DNA of 64,000 nt from Trichuris trichiura (taxonomy: Eukaryota; Nematoda; Enoplea; Trichinellida; Trichuridae), in NCBI GenBank assembly GCA_037903355.1, contig JBAJFE010000014.1, forward strand, positions 6,076,001 to 6,140,000, read 5' to 3'. The notes under the pieces were generated by a model. The model searched no databases and was not told where the DNA came from. It worked only from the letters and a program-made list of their open reading frames with translations. The position numbers and the translations under genes were made by a program. Each line of letters opens with the position of its first letter. Within the stretch, counting starts at the first letter, position 1. Of this stretch, positions 1 through 9,639 are shown piece by piece.

Positions 1-2182
1 CATGTTTCTATATTTTCGTTTTGCTCTATTTTTATTTTATTTTATCACTCATTTTGATCTGTCCGTTAATTTTATTTTGTTTCGCGCTATTCCCTTTCAT
101 TGCTTTTTGTATTCTTAGTTATTGTGTTAATATCATCCTGTTAATTTACTATACTTTTAACACTTTCACCTTTTTACTTTCGTTAATATGGTTCATATTT
201 CATTCCGTCTTATTTATCTAGTTTAAGTGCATTCCGTCTTGCTTTTCTTCTTGATGATTGGGATCACTGTAAATTCAGTATTTCATTTCCAGAAGCCCTC
301 TTGGTTTTACTAATCCTAAAAGCTCGTATATTTAACCCCTTTACGTTGATGACTGGATAAGGAGTTTAAAGCGTATGACAGTGTGATTTAACCTCCGTAT
401 TCAGTCCTGAGCACTAACTTTGATTTCATTACTTTTGCTGGGGAACGATTACGAAAGTCCTGACTTTTCCAGGGAATAAAACTTAGGAATTTGCAATGGT
501 GCCATCGTTGAGAGAAAAGCAGTCTTATTCAAGACCATTAAGAGGAAACCAATGACCAACCCGTTTTGCTGTCACATATAAACAGTTCCCTGTGTCAACA
601 TGTGCTAGCAGTTACGGTGTAAACCGTGAACACTATCCTTAAACTAGCACTGAATAATTGGCGGTTCCACATTTACGATTATTGTAGAGGCACTGCGGGC
701 GAGATCAGACACATCCAAAAAGCTTCGGATTCTTTCGCAAGAGTATAAACGGTTCAAACGCAATTGACTTGCTTGGTCATCAGTGGCATCGCAAAGTTCG
801 TTTCCTTATATGAACGATAAAAGTTGCTTTGAAAATAACATTTTCTTTTCTGAGTTCTTTTTTGTTCACTTATCCTTTTTAGGCCTTAATAGCTTGAACG
901 ACCTGACGTAGTTAATCAAATTTTTGCTTGTTTTTGCAAGTGAACATGATATTTCACATTTAAGGAATCTGGGCCAAATTACGAGCCAAATCGAGATTTG
1001 TAAGTTGACCAGTTCGTCATAGTTTTCCGCTTTAAGTGCTTCTACATGTGCATCGTTTCGAAGTTTCTCAAGAGTTTTGCGAATACTAAGCAAGTCAGCA
1101 ACAGTGGCTGTTCGTCTACTGTTTCTGGCATGGTTGCATGTTTACAAGTTAGAGGAAAGCATGATAATCTACCTGGGGGCACTGGTCCGATTGAAACGGC
1201 GATGTTGGACGGTTGGAAGATTAGGCAACTTTATTTCGCAGAGTGATGTGCTAATTGAAATGTGTCTTATCCCCGAAACTTTCAAATTGTACTCTGGGAA
1301 AGCAATTAACATTTGTCGGTGATCTGATTGTCCTTAGTATGGTTGTTATGCTCACAATAAGTCCGATTATTGTCATTTGTTGTTTGACAGGCAGTTTTAA
1401 ACAGGTTTGCTAGTTCACTATGCAAAGTTACGTGCACGTTGGTGGCGAGGATGCGTGCGAGGCTTATGGCCTCCCTAGTTGTCTATGCGATTGAGCGGTT
1501 AAAGCGCGTTCTTATTTATAAACGAGTTTCTCTGCGAAATTGATTTATGCAATCGCAGGTAAATTTTTGTTGCTTGCTTTGCATTGCCTCTGGATGGCAT
1601 TTTGCTTTGCCCTTTACATGCTGCTAATACTCTGGCGCCTTGTGGCCTTTGGGCACGACGTTGTTATTGTGGTAGCTGGCTATTCCAGTCGGCTGAAGGT
1701 GATTCATGCACGAGGCCGTCTGTTGTCTAATGGTTTTCCTGTTCGCCTCAAACCACGCACCATGATGACACGCAGACCGTCTGTTTCACTTCCATCTTGG
1801 CCGATTTGATGTTTCCATTTAACTTTTCTACTCAGGTCGTCGGAAACAGACTGAGCGTCGTAGACTGCGGTGCGCTGCTGCTACGGAAAACGCCAAACTG
1901 CCGATGGATATTGTTGAGAACGTTTTCAGTTGCTGGTTGAAGAGCCAAAGACGATTTGCTGGCATGGGCTGCAGCACCAATCCAAACTGGACCATTTCAC
2001 AGCCGATCGCTACACATTTTCTTTTAACCAAAAAGGCTGACATTGAGCTGCAGCTCGCCTGGGGGTACCTACTTCCTTCACTTCACATTTTTGTACAGCA
2101 TAAGGTCACCTAGTACAGCGGAAGTGCTGCAAAGCCCACTGTTTGCTGCGATGGCATGTTCACTCGAGTAACTTTGTCTTAG
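1..2182. other. Noncoding, probably fox-1 intron
   Basis: No convincing coding exon is seen on either strand. The first 220 bases are strongly T-rich on the + strand. The next feature downstream is an exon that must be joined to an upstream RRM exon. No RRM signature such as the RNP1 motif is visible here, so this stretch is most simply part of a large intron of the fox-1 gene. One TGCATG (the motif bound by RBFOX proteins) lies at 1135-1140, which is too little to claim autoregulation. Confidence 0.5.
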
Positions 2183-3005
2183 GTGAACAATGCAACTGCT
2201 CGTGTGCACACTCGCGCCAAGCTGAAAACATCGAATCGTAAGTAACATTTCTACAATTTATTGTTCTTACTGTTTCAACGAACGAAGTAATTCGTTTGCA
2301 TTGAAAATATTGCTACTTTCAGCAGCAGACCCAGCATTACTGGCAGCACTGAGAACTGGAGCTGCCTTACAGCAAAGCACTAGACTTGCTCGCAGTCCAG
2401 CATATGCTGCTGCTTTGGCAGCTCTTCGGGCCCAAGCGTCTTTAGGTGGTGCAGCGGCAGCAGCAGCAGCAGCGGCTTTTGGTTCCGGAGCTTCTATGCC
2501 TGGATATTTACCGTATGTCTACAAAGCGCTTAATACGGTTGCAGTAATTTACTTTTTAGGATTCTGTACGCACCAACAGCAGCTGTAGATCCAGCGTCAT
2601 TCTTAGATCGTTATGCGTTGGCTGCCGCAGCTGCCGCTTCCAATCCAGCTGCCGTGGCCGCCGCTGCAACAAGTATGCTGTTTTATTGCATTTTCATTAT
2701 TGCTTTTGTTGTTGTGAGGCACGGAATGTGCCTTGCCTTTCTGATTTTCATATTTTCAGACGTAGCATACGCGCAAACTGCAGCCGCTGCTGCAGCAGCA
2801 GCTGCTGCAAGAAACAGTTTATCTGCGGGCACGCCGACTTCTTTGCAGACTCCAAGTGTTCCGTCGCTTGGGGACCCGTACCTAAGCGCTGCTCTAACGC
2901 CAATTACTGGCTATGTAAGTTGTTTAATCTTCTTTTGTTTTTACAACAAATGTTTTGTTGCAGCCAAGTTTGTATCGAGCGGTAAACCGATTTTCACCAT
3001 ACTAG
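2183..3005 (+). CDS. fox-1: RBFOX/fox-1 RNA-binding splicing factor, 3' exons
   Basis: RBFOX proteins bind (U)GCAUG in pre-mRNA and control alternative exons in nerve and muscle. Five exons join in frame: 2183-2237, 2323-2512, 2560-2672, 2760-2914 and 2964-3005 (TAG stop), each bounded by GT-AG. The first encodes VNNATARVHTRAKLKTSN, matching the end of the RBFOX RRM, where vertebrate genes also have an exon boundary just before VNNATARV. The following exons encode a low-complexity Ala-rich tail with several poly-Ala runs. The last exon encodes PSLYRAVNRFSPY and stop, matching the conserved RBFOX C-terminus (SLYRGGYNRFAPY). The bulk of the RRM and the N-terminus are not in the window. The alternative acceptor at 2326 would drop one codon without changing frame. 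Identity rests on both the RRM end and the C-terminal signature. Confidence 0.9.
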
Positions 3006-4360
3006 ATGGTTTCTATGGAAAGGGAATTCAGTATCAGCAAAACGACTTTATTGTTCCTGTTCGTCAGGAGTCTTTTTTTTCTAACCCTCTTTTTTGTTGC
3101 TTGTGATACCCAGTCTCTGTGCTTGTTGTCAAAATCATCGTCCTGTTCAGCGAGCGTTTATATACTTTCTAGAATTTATATCGTCTTTCTAGAGCATAAT
3201 ATTGAATTACATAGGTTACTTACTTCTTCACCTCAATGTCTACGTTAAAGAGAGCAGCGATTGAATACTTGTGACCTGCTTTTTGCCACACTGGCCATTT
3301 TGTTTCAAGTGAACTTTCGTTTAAAAATATCGCTTAGAATTGCACCTTGGCGTTTCACTATTGTCTTATTCGCATGAAGTTAGCATTGGTGCAGTTTGTT
3401 TTTTGATTTGTTGAACTTTTGTTCGTATGGAACTTTTTGTAGCACAGCTTTTCTTTTCCCGTCGTGCCTGTGCTACACATGCATCCTGAGTCCGGTTATT
3501 GTAAGCTGCACTCATTAAAGTATGGCCTCCTTATCCTGACAGTTAACTCTCCTTATCCGCGGATTTGACTCAGCGCAGTTAGTTTCCAAAAACCATGGCG
3601 TTATTTTCTGCAGAGATTGACGAATCGCTGCTGAATAAAGCAGCGTCGCAATATTTTTTTGTATATGTTGTGGTAGGATTCCTTCATGTGACCGGAGAAA
3701 ATGTTTTTCTTGTTCCTATGGCTTCTCAATTTGCACATAATGCTAACACCTTGTGTTACTATGGCGAGCTATCGTTCATCTGTTGCTTTTAGTTTCTCCT
3801 TTCCCCAAATTAGGTACTACAGGTACCTTATACTGTTATAAGTCAATTCCCAAAGTCATAATGGCTTACGAATAGTAATAAACTTCCTTACTCGTAGAAG
3901 CAGTTAAGTTTGAATATTGGCTGTCTCAGAGAGGCTGCATACGTTTTCTGAAGAAAAAATTGTAAGATCGCTTAATGAACCAAAACTTTAAACTTACCCG
4001 AGCCAATTGCCTGTTTAATGGATTAGCAAGTCCGTTAACAACAGCAAAAGCATAAAAAAGTAACAGCACACCTTAGTGTACTGAAGTTGAAATTTCGTTT
4101 GGTGTGCAATAATTTTAAATAGAAAAAATGCGATTTACGCTATAGTTTAGGCAGTTCCATTGGCCTTTTTCTTTTTGCGGTATGTGTCCCGTTAGAAATA
4201 CAGTAAGCTTTTATTTTGTGGAGCTTTCAGGCCGCGCGTGATCCGTCCTCAGCAATTTCAAAATTGATGTAGATGATGAGTGGGAGGTTGGTAATCAATT
4301 TGTCTTAACGGTTGAAACGAACTTTTAAAGGTTGAAAACGGTTGAAACGAATTTTTTGAA
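3006..4360. other. 3' flank of fox-1, no gene seen
   Basis: Contains the presumed 3' UTR of fox-1 and AT-rich intergenic sequence. The nearest weak polyadenylation-like signal is an ATTAAA near 3514. Short open frames (for example 3595-3792) have no recognisable composition or motif and no splice context. Confidence 0.5.
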
Positions 4361-5032
4361 GTTTCTTCTGTCTGTCAGCTGGCTGCGTCAGTTTTTGTGT
4401 ATGTATAGTGTCATATCTTACCAGGTGCCTGTTACTCTATATTCTGAGTTTTTCCGTTATTACTTCATGTTGTTATGTCCAATTCTTATTTTGTGTTCCA
4501 TATATGTTAAATTCGTTTCATGGTGATTCCATGTGTAATCTATTTTTTATTTGTTCCATATGTATTAATCTGTCTTATGTTTACCACTTGGTTCTATGTA
4601 GGTTATCCATTTTTTTCTTTTCTCATTTTTTCTTCTTTTCATTTTTTTTTCATCTTACATTTTTCATATATGGTGGCCTACTCATAAAATCTCAAGAACA
4701 CTTGGAAGAAGTGAAGAAATACGGTAGTACCGCAATGTAAAACTATGGAACTTCATGAGCAGACCACCATATCTGAAAAATATAAGAAAAAATGAAAAAC
4801 TTACATAGAATCAAGTGGTAAACATGAAACAGATTAATATATATGGACCAAATGAAAATAGACAAATCTACATTACACATGGAATCACCATGAAACGAAT
4901 TTAACATATATGGAACGCAAAATAAGAATTGGATATTACAACATGAAATGACGGAAAAACTCGGAAGATTAACGGGCACCTAGTAAGATGACAGTATATA
5001 TACGCGAAAACAGACGCAGCCAGCTGACAGAC
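4361..5032. repeat. Fold-back (inverted repeat), possible PLE-related tail
   Basis: The arms 4361-4690 and 4745-5032 are inverted copies of each other with scattered mismatches and small indels. The loop between them is about 55 bp. Shared landmarks are GTCTGTCAGCTGGCTGCGTC at the outer ends and GGTGATTCCATGTGTAAT inside. One arm is pyrimidine-rich, the other purine-rich, like the pyrimidine tracts beside the PLE copies at 34.4 and 35.2 kb. Open frames inside the arms are low complexity and not credible as genes. Confidence 0.75.
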
Positions 5033-6771
5033 AAAAGGAACAACTGCTAAACGACCTGGGTTCCGGTCGTTGAAGATAGAGAAGGCTGAGGAAAGAATTT
5101 TGTGCTTAGGTGACAACAGAAGATGATTGCCTCAAAGCTTACGGGACGCTTCTGCTTCTGTTGCCAGCAGAAGTTCATTAAACACACGCAAAATCTGGTT
5201 GCCTGTAGCTGTCTTTACGAGCAAAATACGGATGGAGTTAATCGGCAGTTCCCGGTTTTACTAATCAGAATAGCCCACGCTCCACTGAACTTTACGCATC
5301 TGCATCTTTGTCTCAAAGTTCTCTTGTCCTTCCAATGAAGATCGTAAATTAGGGGAATATGTTACCCTATGAAAAACCAGAGGCGCCTTGCTATGCCATA
5401 ATCCTTCCATTAACTGGGACAGAAGCGTAAAAGTTAATTAAGAATATAGAAAGGATTGTGCAACTGGGTGCCTTCGGTTTGTGTTGAGCAAGATGACAGA
5501 CCACACATCACAATTATAACCTACCAGACCTAAGGACGGCGCAAAAGTAAGAACTGTCTTGGTTCTTCATTCTGTTCGCGATTATCAACGTGGCTGCACA
5601 GATTACTTCTTGGACGTTGTTCTAACATTCCTTCTTCATTATTCACTGTTTAATTAAGAGGCTGTATAACAGGTAGCTGTTTGCGAACAAGTGCCTTAAC
5701 TTTCGCCCTTGAAAGCAAACAGGTGGACTTTGATCATTTCCAGAGCATTTCTGTTAACGTCGTCAGCGATAGCAGATCAAAGGCAAAGTGTCATCGTCGA
5801 CAGGGTGATATAAAGGTCTGACAACAGGTCAAAGAATTAATTTGTGCGGTTTGTTCTGATTCATTAGAGCAATTCTCGCTTTACCAACCTAGTTCATAGT
5901 GAACATAGGGCGCCTCATTAAGCTTCCGTACGTCGAACGGCTTCTTATGACAAGTTATCTTTACCTAAAGATTGACTGAGCATTGGCAAAATCCGCGGCG
6001 GCTTAACTCCTAAAGTTACTACGAAAGTGCCCGTTACTTGCGTTCTCTTTCAAGTCTTGGTCATCAATGAACAATAAATACTAAATTCCTAGATCTACTC
6101 TGATCTGCGTCCATTGAAGTTTATTTTGAGGAATAGTGGAACCACGATACCACTATGCGGTAAACCAAGAGTCATTTGCCGAATAAAGCGAGCTTGCAAC
6201 GCCTGCTACATAACAGACATAGGTGATAAGATGTTTTTCATGTCCGCGAGAACATGTCAGCGAGTGACCCGATGCAAGATTGCTAAACAGAGACTCAGCG
6301 GGGTTAGTGATGAAACTGAGGAAGATATAGTAATAGATCTGCAGAAGACACGGACGATGATTTCATTAAAGGATCAACTTAAGAGCATTTCTTTCAACGC
6401 ACGCTTGACCTACGATGAAAGATCTCTCACCGCCGCCGTAGTCTCGCATGCAATCGTAAAGAATGTGTTGATCTCAGTGCACTGTGAAATGCTCCAATCA
6501 GTTACTAATAGAACAGCTGCGACGCTTTAGCTCACTAACTCATTGAACAGTCTTTTTCCGAAGACGGGATGTCTTTGATTGATTGAACGGCCTTTATATT
6601 AGACAGTTAGCCGTAGTAGCCCGCCTTCGGCAGGTTATCAGAGACAATGAGGACGTGTTCTAAAAGCTTCGTGAGCAGTTCGGTTTATCACTAATATCAA
6701 AATTAACCCATTTGCTCATTTTCATTCGCTATTTGTACGATATAACCGACAGAAATGACGTGAGTGGTCGA
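5033..6771. other. No gene seen
   Basis: Mixed-composition sequence without recognisable coding exons, RNA genes or intact repeats. The frame at 6114-6530 (138 codons) is the longest, but it lacks a recognisable domain. It could be eroded transposon sequence upstream of the Tigger relic that follows. Confidence 0.4.
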
Positions 6772-6960
6772 AGCAATTCTTCGCAGCCAAAGAGGGATGG
6801 TAAAGTGCTGCCTCTTTGTGAGAAAATAAAGATCTTGGATCTTTTGAACAGCGGCGTGTCATGTGCTACAGTGGACCATAGATTCGGAAAGATCTTCTAC
6901 CTGACCAACATTAAAATAAAAGATATCTTAGCTGACGTGAAGGCATTGCACGGGCAACGA
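6772..6960 (+). pseudogene. Tigger/pogo transposase N-terminus, relic
   Basis: The translation includes EKIKILDLLNSGVSCATVDH followed by RFGK. This is the CENP-B/pogo-type helix-turn-helix typical of Tigger transposases (family form: EKVKILDLL, then a small loop, then HFGKNES). The frame runs on into unrelated residues and stops near 7035, so this is a decayed fragment. A Tigger-like terminal sequence (CCGCGGATAACGAGGGCC, 8994-9011) lies downstream, beyond an intervening hAT element. Fragment and terminus may belong to one old element split by the hAT. Confidence 0.6.
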
Positions 6961-7065
6961 TTGTTGTTAAAGACGAACTGGAGTCAATGGTGTCTGCTGA
7001 CGTTCAGCGATTTTACTTTTCGCTTACAGCATTGAAATAGTTTTTTTGTACGGGACGGTAGTAGT

Positions 7066-7184
7066 TCATGCGAAGTATGCAGTTTTTATTGTTACGGTGT
7101 TGTCCGTGGCTTCGCGCAAACTTTATTCTTACTGAAATAACGGGGCAGTACCGTAACAATAAAAGCTTGTATACTTCGCTTACA
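7066..7184. repeat. Short inverted repeat
   Basis: GCGAAGTATGCAGTTTTTAT followed by TGTTACGGT (7071-7099) is mirrored by an inverted copy at about 7152-7184. The loop is about 50 bp. It could be the termini of a small MITE or part of the decayed Tigger. No target duplication was found. Confidence 0.5.
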
Positions 7185-7459
7185 GCTAAAACAATGTATT
7201 CTGAAAGTAATTCACATTTAAGTATGTTTTGGGATTGTTAATGTCATTATTTTTTAGTATGTTCTTCATTAAACTATTTGTTTAGCACTAATTGATATTA
7301 GTAACTACAAGCGATTTTACGTCTAATGTAATGTACACGAGAAAGCTTGCAGGTTGTTTACAAATGATTCTATACCAGTCATTCCCAACGGGGGCCCCTG
7401 GGGGAGTGCAAGGGGGTTCTGAATGCTAAGGGGGCCCTTGGGGGTCCCCGGTTGTGAAA

Positions 7460-7836
7460 ATGAGAATACCAGCCTGGATTTTGGATCCATATTCAAACGC
7501 TAACGAAGCAGAGACATTTTTGCAAGAAGAGCTGATTGAGTTGCAAGCCAATGAAGAACTGAAGCCTAAGTTTAAGAGTGGCTACAGTCATTTCTGGTTG
7601 CAGCATCAAATTGCGACACTTTACCCTGAATTATGGAAGATCGTTAAAAAGTTCCTCGCTCCGTTTCCTTCCTCTTATTTGGATGAACGTAGGTTCAATG
7701 CCGCAACAGATCTTTTGGTTAAAAAAGAAACAGGCTACAAATAGCGCAGCGTGGAGACCTAAGATTGCTGCTAACGAATATTGAACCTGACGTGGAAAAA
7801 TTGGTATTAGGGCACCAGTTTCAGCCATCACACTGA
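7460..7836 (+). pseudogene. hAT (ZBED/SCAND3-like) transposase C-terminus, frameshifted
   Basis: The frame from 7460 encodes FWLQHQIATLYPELWKIVKK and then FPSSYLDERRFNAATDLLVKK, the hAT C-terminal dimerisation region. This is close to domesticated ZBED5/SCAND3-like proteins (family form FPSSYLVERGFS...LLTKKRNRL). After the KK, at about 7730, a one-base loss in an A/G run shifts the frame. In the new frame the family pattern resumes as NRLQIAQRGDLRLLLTNIEP through LVLGHQFQPSH and a TGA at 7834-7836. The upstream DDE catalytic region is absent, so this cannot be an active transposase. It lies inside the hAT element bounded by TTCTATAC. Confidence 0.85.
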
Positions 7837-8073
7837 TTTGCCAACATAGCCAACTTTTGCTACTTGTTAAAGTCAAGTAGTAAACTTGAATACAATAATA
7901 CGGAGTTCGAAGAACCGACGTCCAGCATGATCAACGCATAATATTGTTGTTGTTAACAAGGCGACAAGTACAACAAAAAACAGACGTAGAATTTGACCGT
8001 GTGCGGTAAAAGCGCGTTGAAGTTTCTAGCAAACCATTTTCATACACTGCGACTGAAGCGTTAAGTGCCAGTT

Positions 8074-8350
8074 AGTCACAAGAGAAAAAGAGCGGTTTAC
8101 TCCCGTTGTAAATAAGAGAACGCAGCAGTACCCAAACGATCAGGGCTCTCACAACCCAACTGGATCCGTCGTCAGCGATAGGACACAAGCCATGGGCGAA
8201 AGGGAGCACTTATCTAGTTTCATCGTTAGCGACAGGCCTTGTACCCTGTTGCTGACGACGGAACCAGTTGAGTTCCGAAAGCTCCTATCGTTTGTATGCT
8301 CTTACCTTCTTTGACTTACAATGGGAATAAACGACTCTTTTTCTTGTGAT
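8074..8350. repeat. Inverted PLE terminal-repeat pair with hammerhead-like cores
   Basis: Two arms of about 100 bp, 8074-8185 and 8250-8350, are inverted copies (shared CAACTGGNTCCGTCGTCAGC). The right arm carries, on the + strand, CTGACGA at 8252-8258, a stem CGGAAC...GTTCCG, and then AAAGCTC. This is the order of a hammerhead ribozyme core (CTGANGA, stem II, GAAA). The left arm, on the - strand, keeps CTGACGA but its GAAA box is degraded. Flanking stem I pairing is weak, so self-cleavage is uncertain. The pair is nested within the hAT element. Confidence 0.65.
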
Positions 8351-8993
8351 AAAACTGCTAGACCGTATAAAGACGTTCCATCTTCATGTGAGGTAGTCTT
8401 TGCAAATCTTGACTACAAATCCAATAAATCTTAACAGGAAACTTTTGTCACACAGACCCATTTTCAAGATGAAAGTTTGGCAGCTGAGCGTGGAAGAAGT
8501 TTCGACCAATTCCATATGACTAAGGAACATTTTTGACCTACGTTCATTCACTCGGCAAAGAAGAGCAGTTACAGGTCGTCTGAAATACTTAGACCACGCG
8601 AATGAAAAACAATACGCACGTGTCAGAAATTAGATTTAGATTCCTTACTGCCTTTTCCATATGGCACAGACCAGTGCAAAAATCGAACTTTTAAATTGAA
8701 GAGTTTTAAAATGCAGATTAAAAGTTCGTTGTTAGCGCCGGTTTTCACCAGATCGAAAAGGCAACAGCAAATTCATTGTTGAAATCTTCGGTAAACTGCG
8801 TGTCACAGGTACTCTAATAAACGCGAAAGAACCTAGGGCGAGAAAAGAGAAGAGCACAACCACGCAAGAACGGGAGGGGGCCCTGAGGAGATGTGCGTCT
8901 CGAAAGGGGGCCTTGGCGCAGAAAAGGTTGGGAATCACTGTTCTATACTTTGCGCAAAGACCTGACTATACGCGAAAGGTCCTGGAACCAACA

Positions 8994-9013
8994 ACCGCGG
9001 ATAACGAGGGCCT
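8994..9013. repeat. Tigger-type terminal inverted repeat remnant
   Basis: CCGCGGATAACGAGGGCC matches the right terminus of the Tigger-like element at 30481-31636 and is the family's typical terminal sequence. The partner left terminus was not found upstream. Confidence 0.55.
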
Positions 9014-9198
9014 AATGTATATCCATTCTAGTTCGTGAGCTAGTGAGTACGTAAATCTGAAAAGGCAGCTGCTTGGTTGAACTACTCAATTTCAGATCTT
9101 TCTACTTTTCCAAGCCGCATGGGAGCACTTTTTCTCGTCCGCCGTACTTTATTTGAAGGCGATATGCGCAGCCAAGGTCATTGTTTTATTTATTGAGA

Positions 9199-9248
9199 TA
9201 CAGTAGAACCTTGAAAAATATGAATTTGACCGCGCGGTTCAGCTTATA
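9199..9248. mobile_element. Minimal pogo-like MITE remnant (about 45 bp)
   Basis: A TA precedes CAGTAGAACC. After about 25 bases comes GGTTCAGCT followed by TA. The two ends match the start (CAGTGGAACC) and end (GGTTCAACTG) of the Tigger family seen at 13075-17398. It therefore looks like an extreme internal-deletion copy consisting of two terminal repeats almost abutting. Confidence 0.45.
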
Positions 9249-9404
9249 GGTGGATTCTTTCACGAATACGTTTGGAAAGTTTCCAACATTTTTCAGTAAT
9301 TTAAAACTCACACGTGGTCAGATTAGCCCAAAAATACCACAAAAATTTAGGCTGTCACGAAACACACATATGTACAACTTTTTATCCTTAAATCAGGTAT
9401 ATTT

Positions 9405-9636
9405 CATATTTGATCTTCTGATTCACGGGTTTGGCCTGTTGGATGTATCTGTAAGTAAACTGCAAAGTGCCCTACCAACGAATGGATGAGCAAACTGTTA
9501 GAGAAATTACAGAACAGTTCTGTAATTACAGTTCTGTTCATTACAATTTGCTCATCCATTCGTTGGTAGGGAACTTTGCAGTTTACTTACAGATACATCC
9601 AACAGGCCAAACCCGTGAATCAGAAGATCAAATATG
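9405..9636. repeat. PLE terminal repeat palindrome
   Basis: The arms of about 105-115 bp (9405-9520 and 9530-9636) are nearly perfect inverted copies, meeting around TTACAGAACAGTTCTGTAA. Landmark strings are GGTTTGGCCTGTTGGATGTA and CCAACGAATGGATGAGCAAA. The same landmarks recur, more diverged, at 22741, 32700-32815, 35945-36025 and 52560, where some copies continue into a hammerhead ribozyme motif. This marks them as one PLE pLTR family. Open frames read through both arms (for example 9250-9489) are shadows of this repeat. Confidence 0.8.
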
Positions 9637-9639
9637 AAA

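Larger units (their letters stand above)
7368..8948 (+). mobile_element. hAT transposon with intact 8 bp target duplication
   Basis: The element spans 7376-8940 (1565 bp) and is bounded by the exact 8 bp duplication TTCTATAC at 7368-7375 and 8941-8948. Eight-base duplications are the hAT signature. The termini are inverted: it starts CAGTCATTCCCAAC and ends GGTTGGGAATCACTG. Both ends run inward into G/C-rich stretches (gggggcccc). Near the left end is a C-terminal transposase fragment (7460-7836). The remainder is noncoding and contains an inverted PLE terminal-repeat pair at 8074-8350. The element is therefore non-autonomous: only the dimerisation end of the transposase remains, and it is frameshifted. 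Confidence 0.88.

Noticed and set aside
21..221. 66-codon hydrophobic frame at the window start
   Set aside because: T-rich low-complexity DNA always encodes Phe/Leu/Ile strings; there is no gene context.
2301..3106. Two long poly-Ala open frames as separate proteins
   Set aside because: They are exons of the fox-1 gene read through its introns; GT-AG joins in the same frame give the conserved RBFOX C-terminus.
4332..5116. Overlapping hydrophobic frames that look like membrane proteins on both strands
   Set aside because: They are mirror-image translations of the pyrimidine-rich arms of an inverted repeat.
5745..5830. Hammerhead-like GTCGTCAGCGATAG and GTCATCGTCGAC
   Set aside because: Boxes do not follow in the right order with pairing stems; similarity is limited to one short string.
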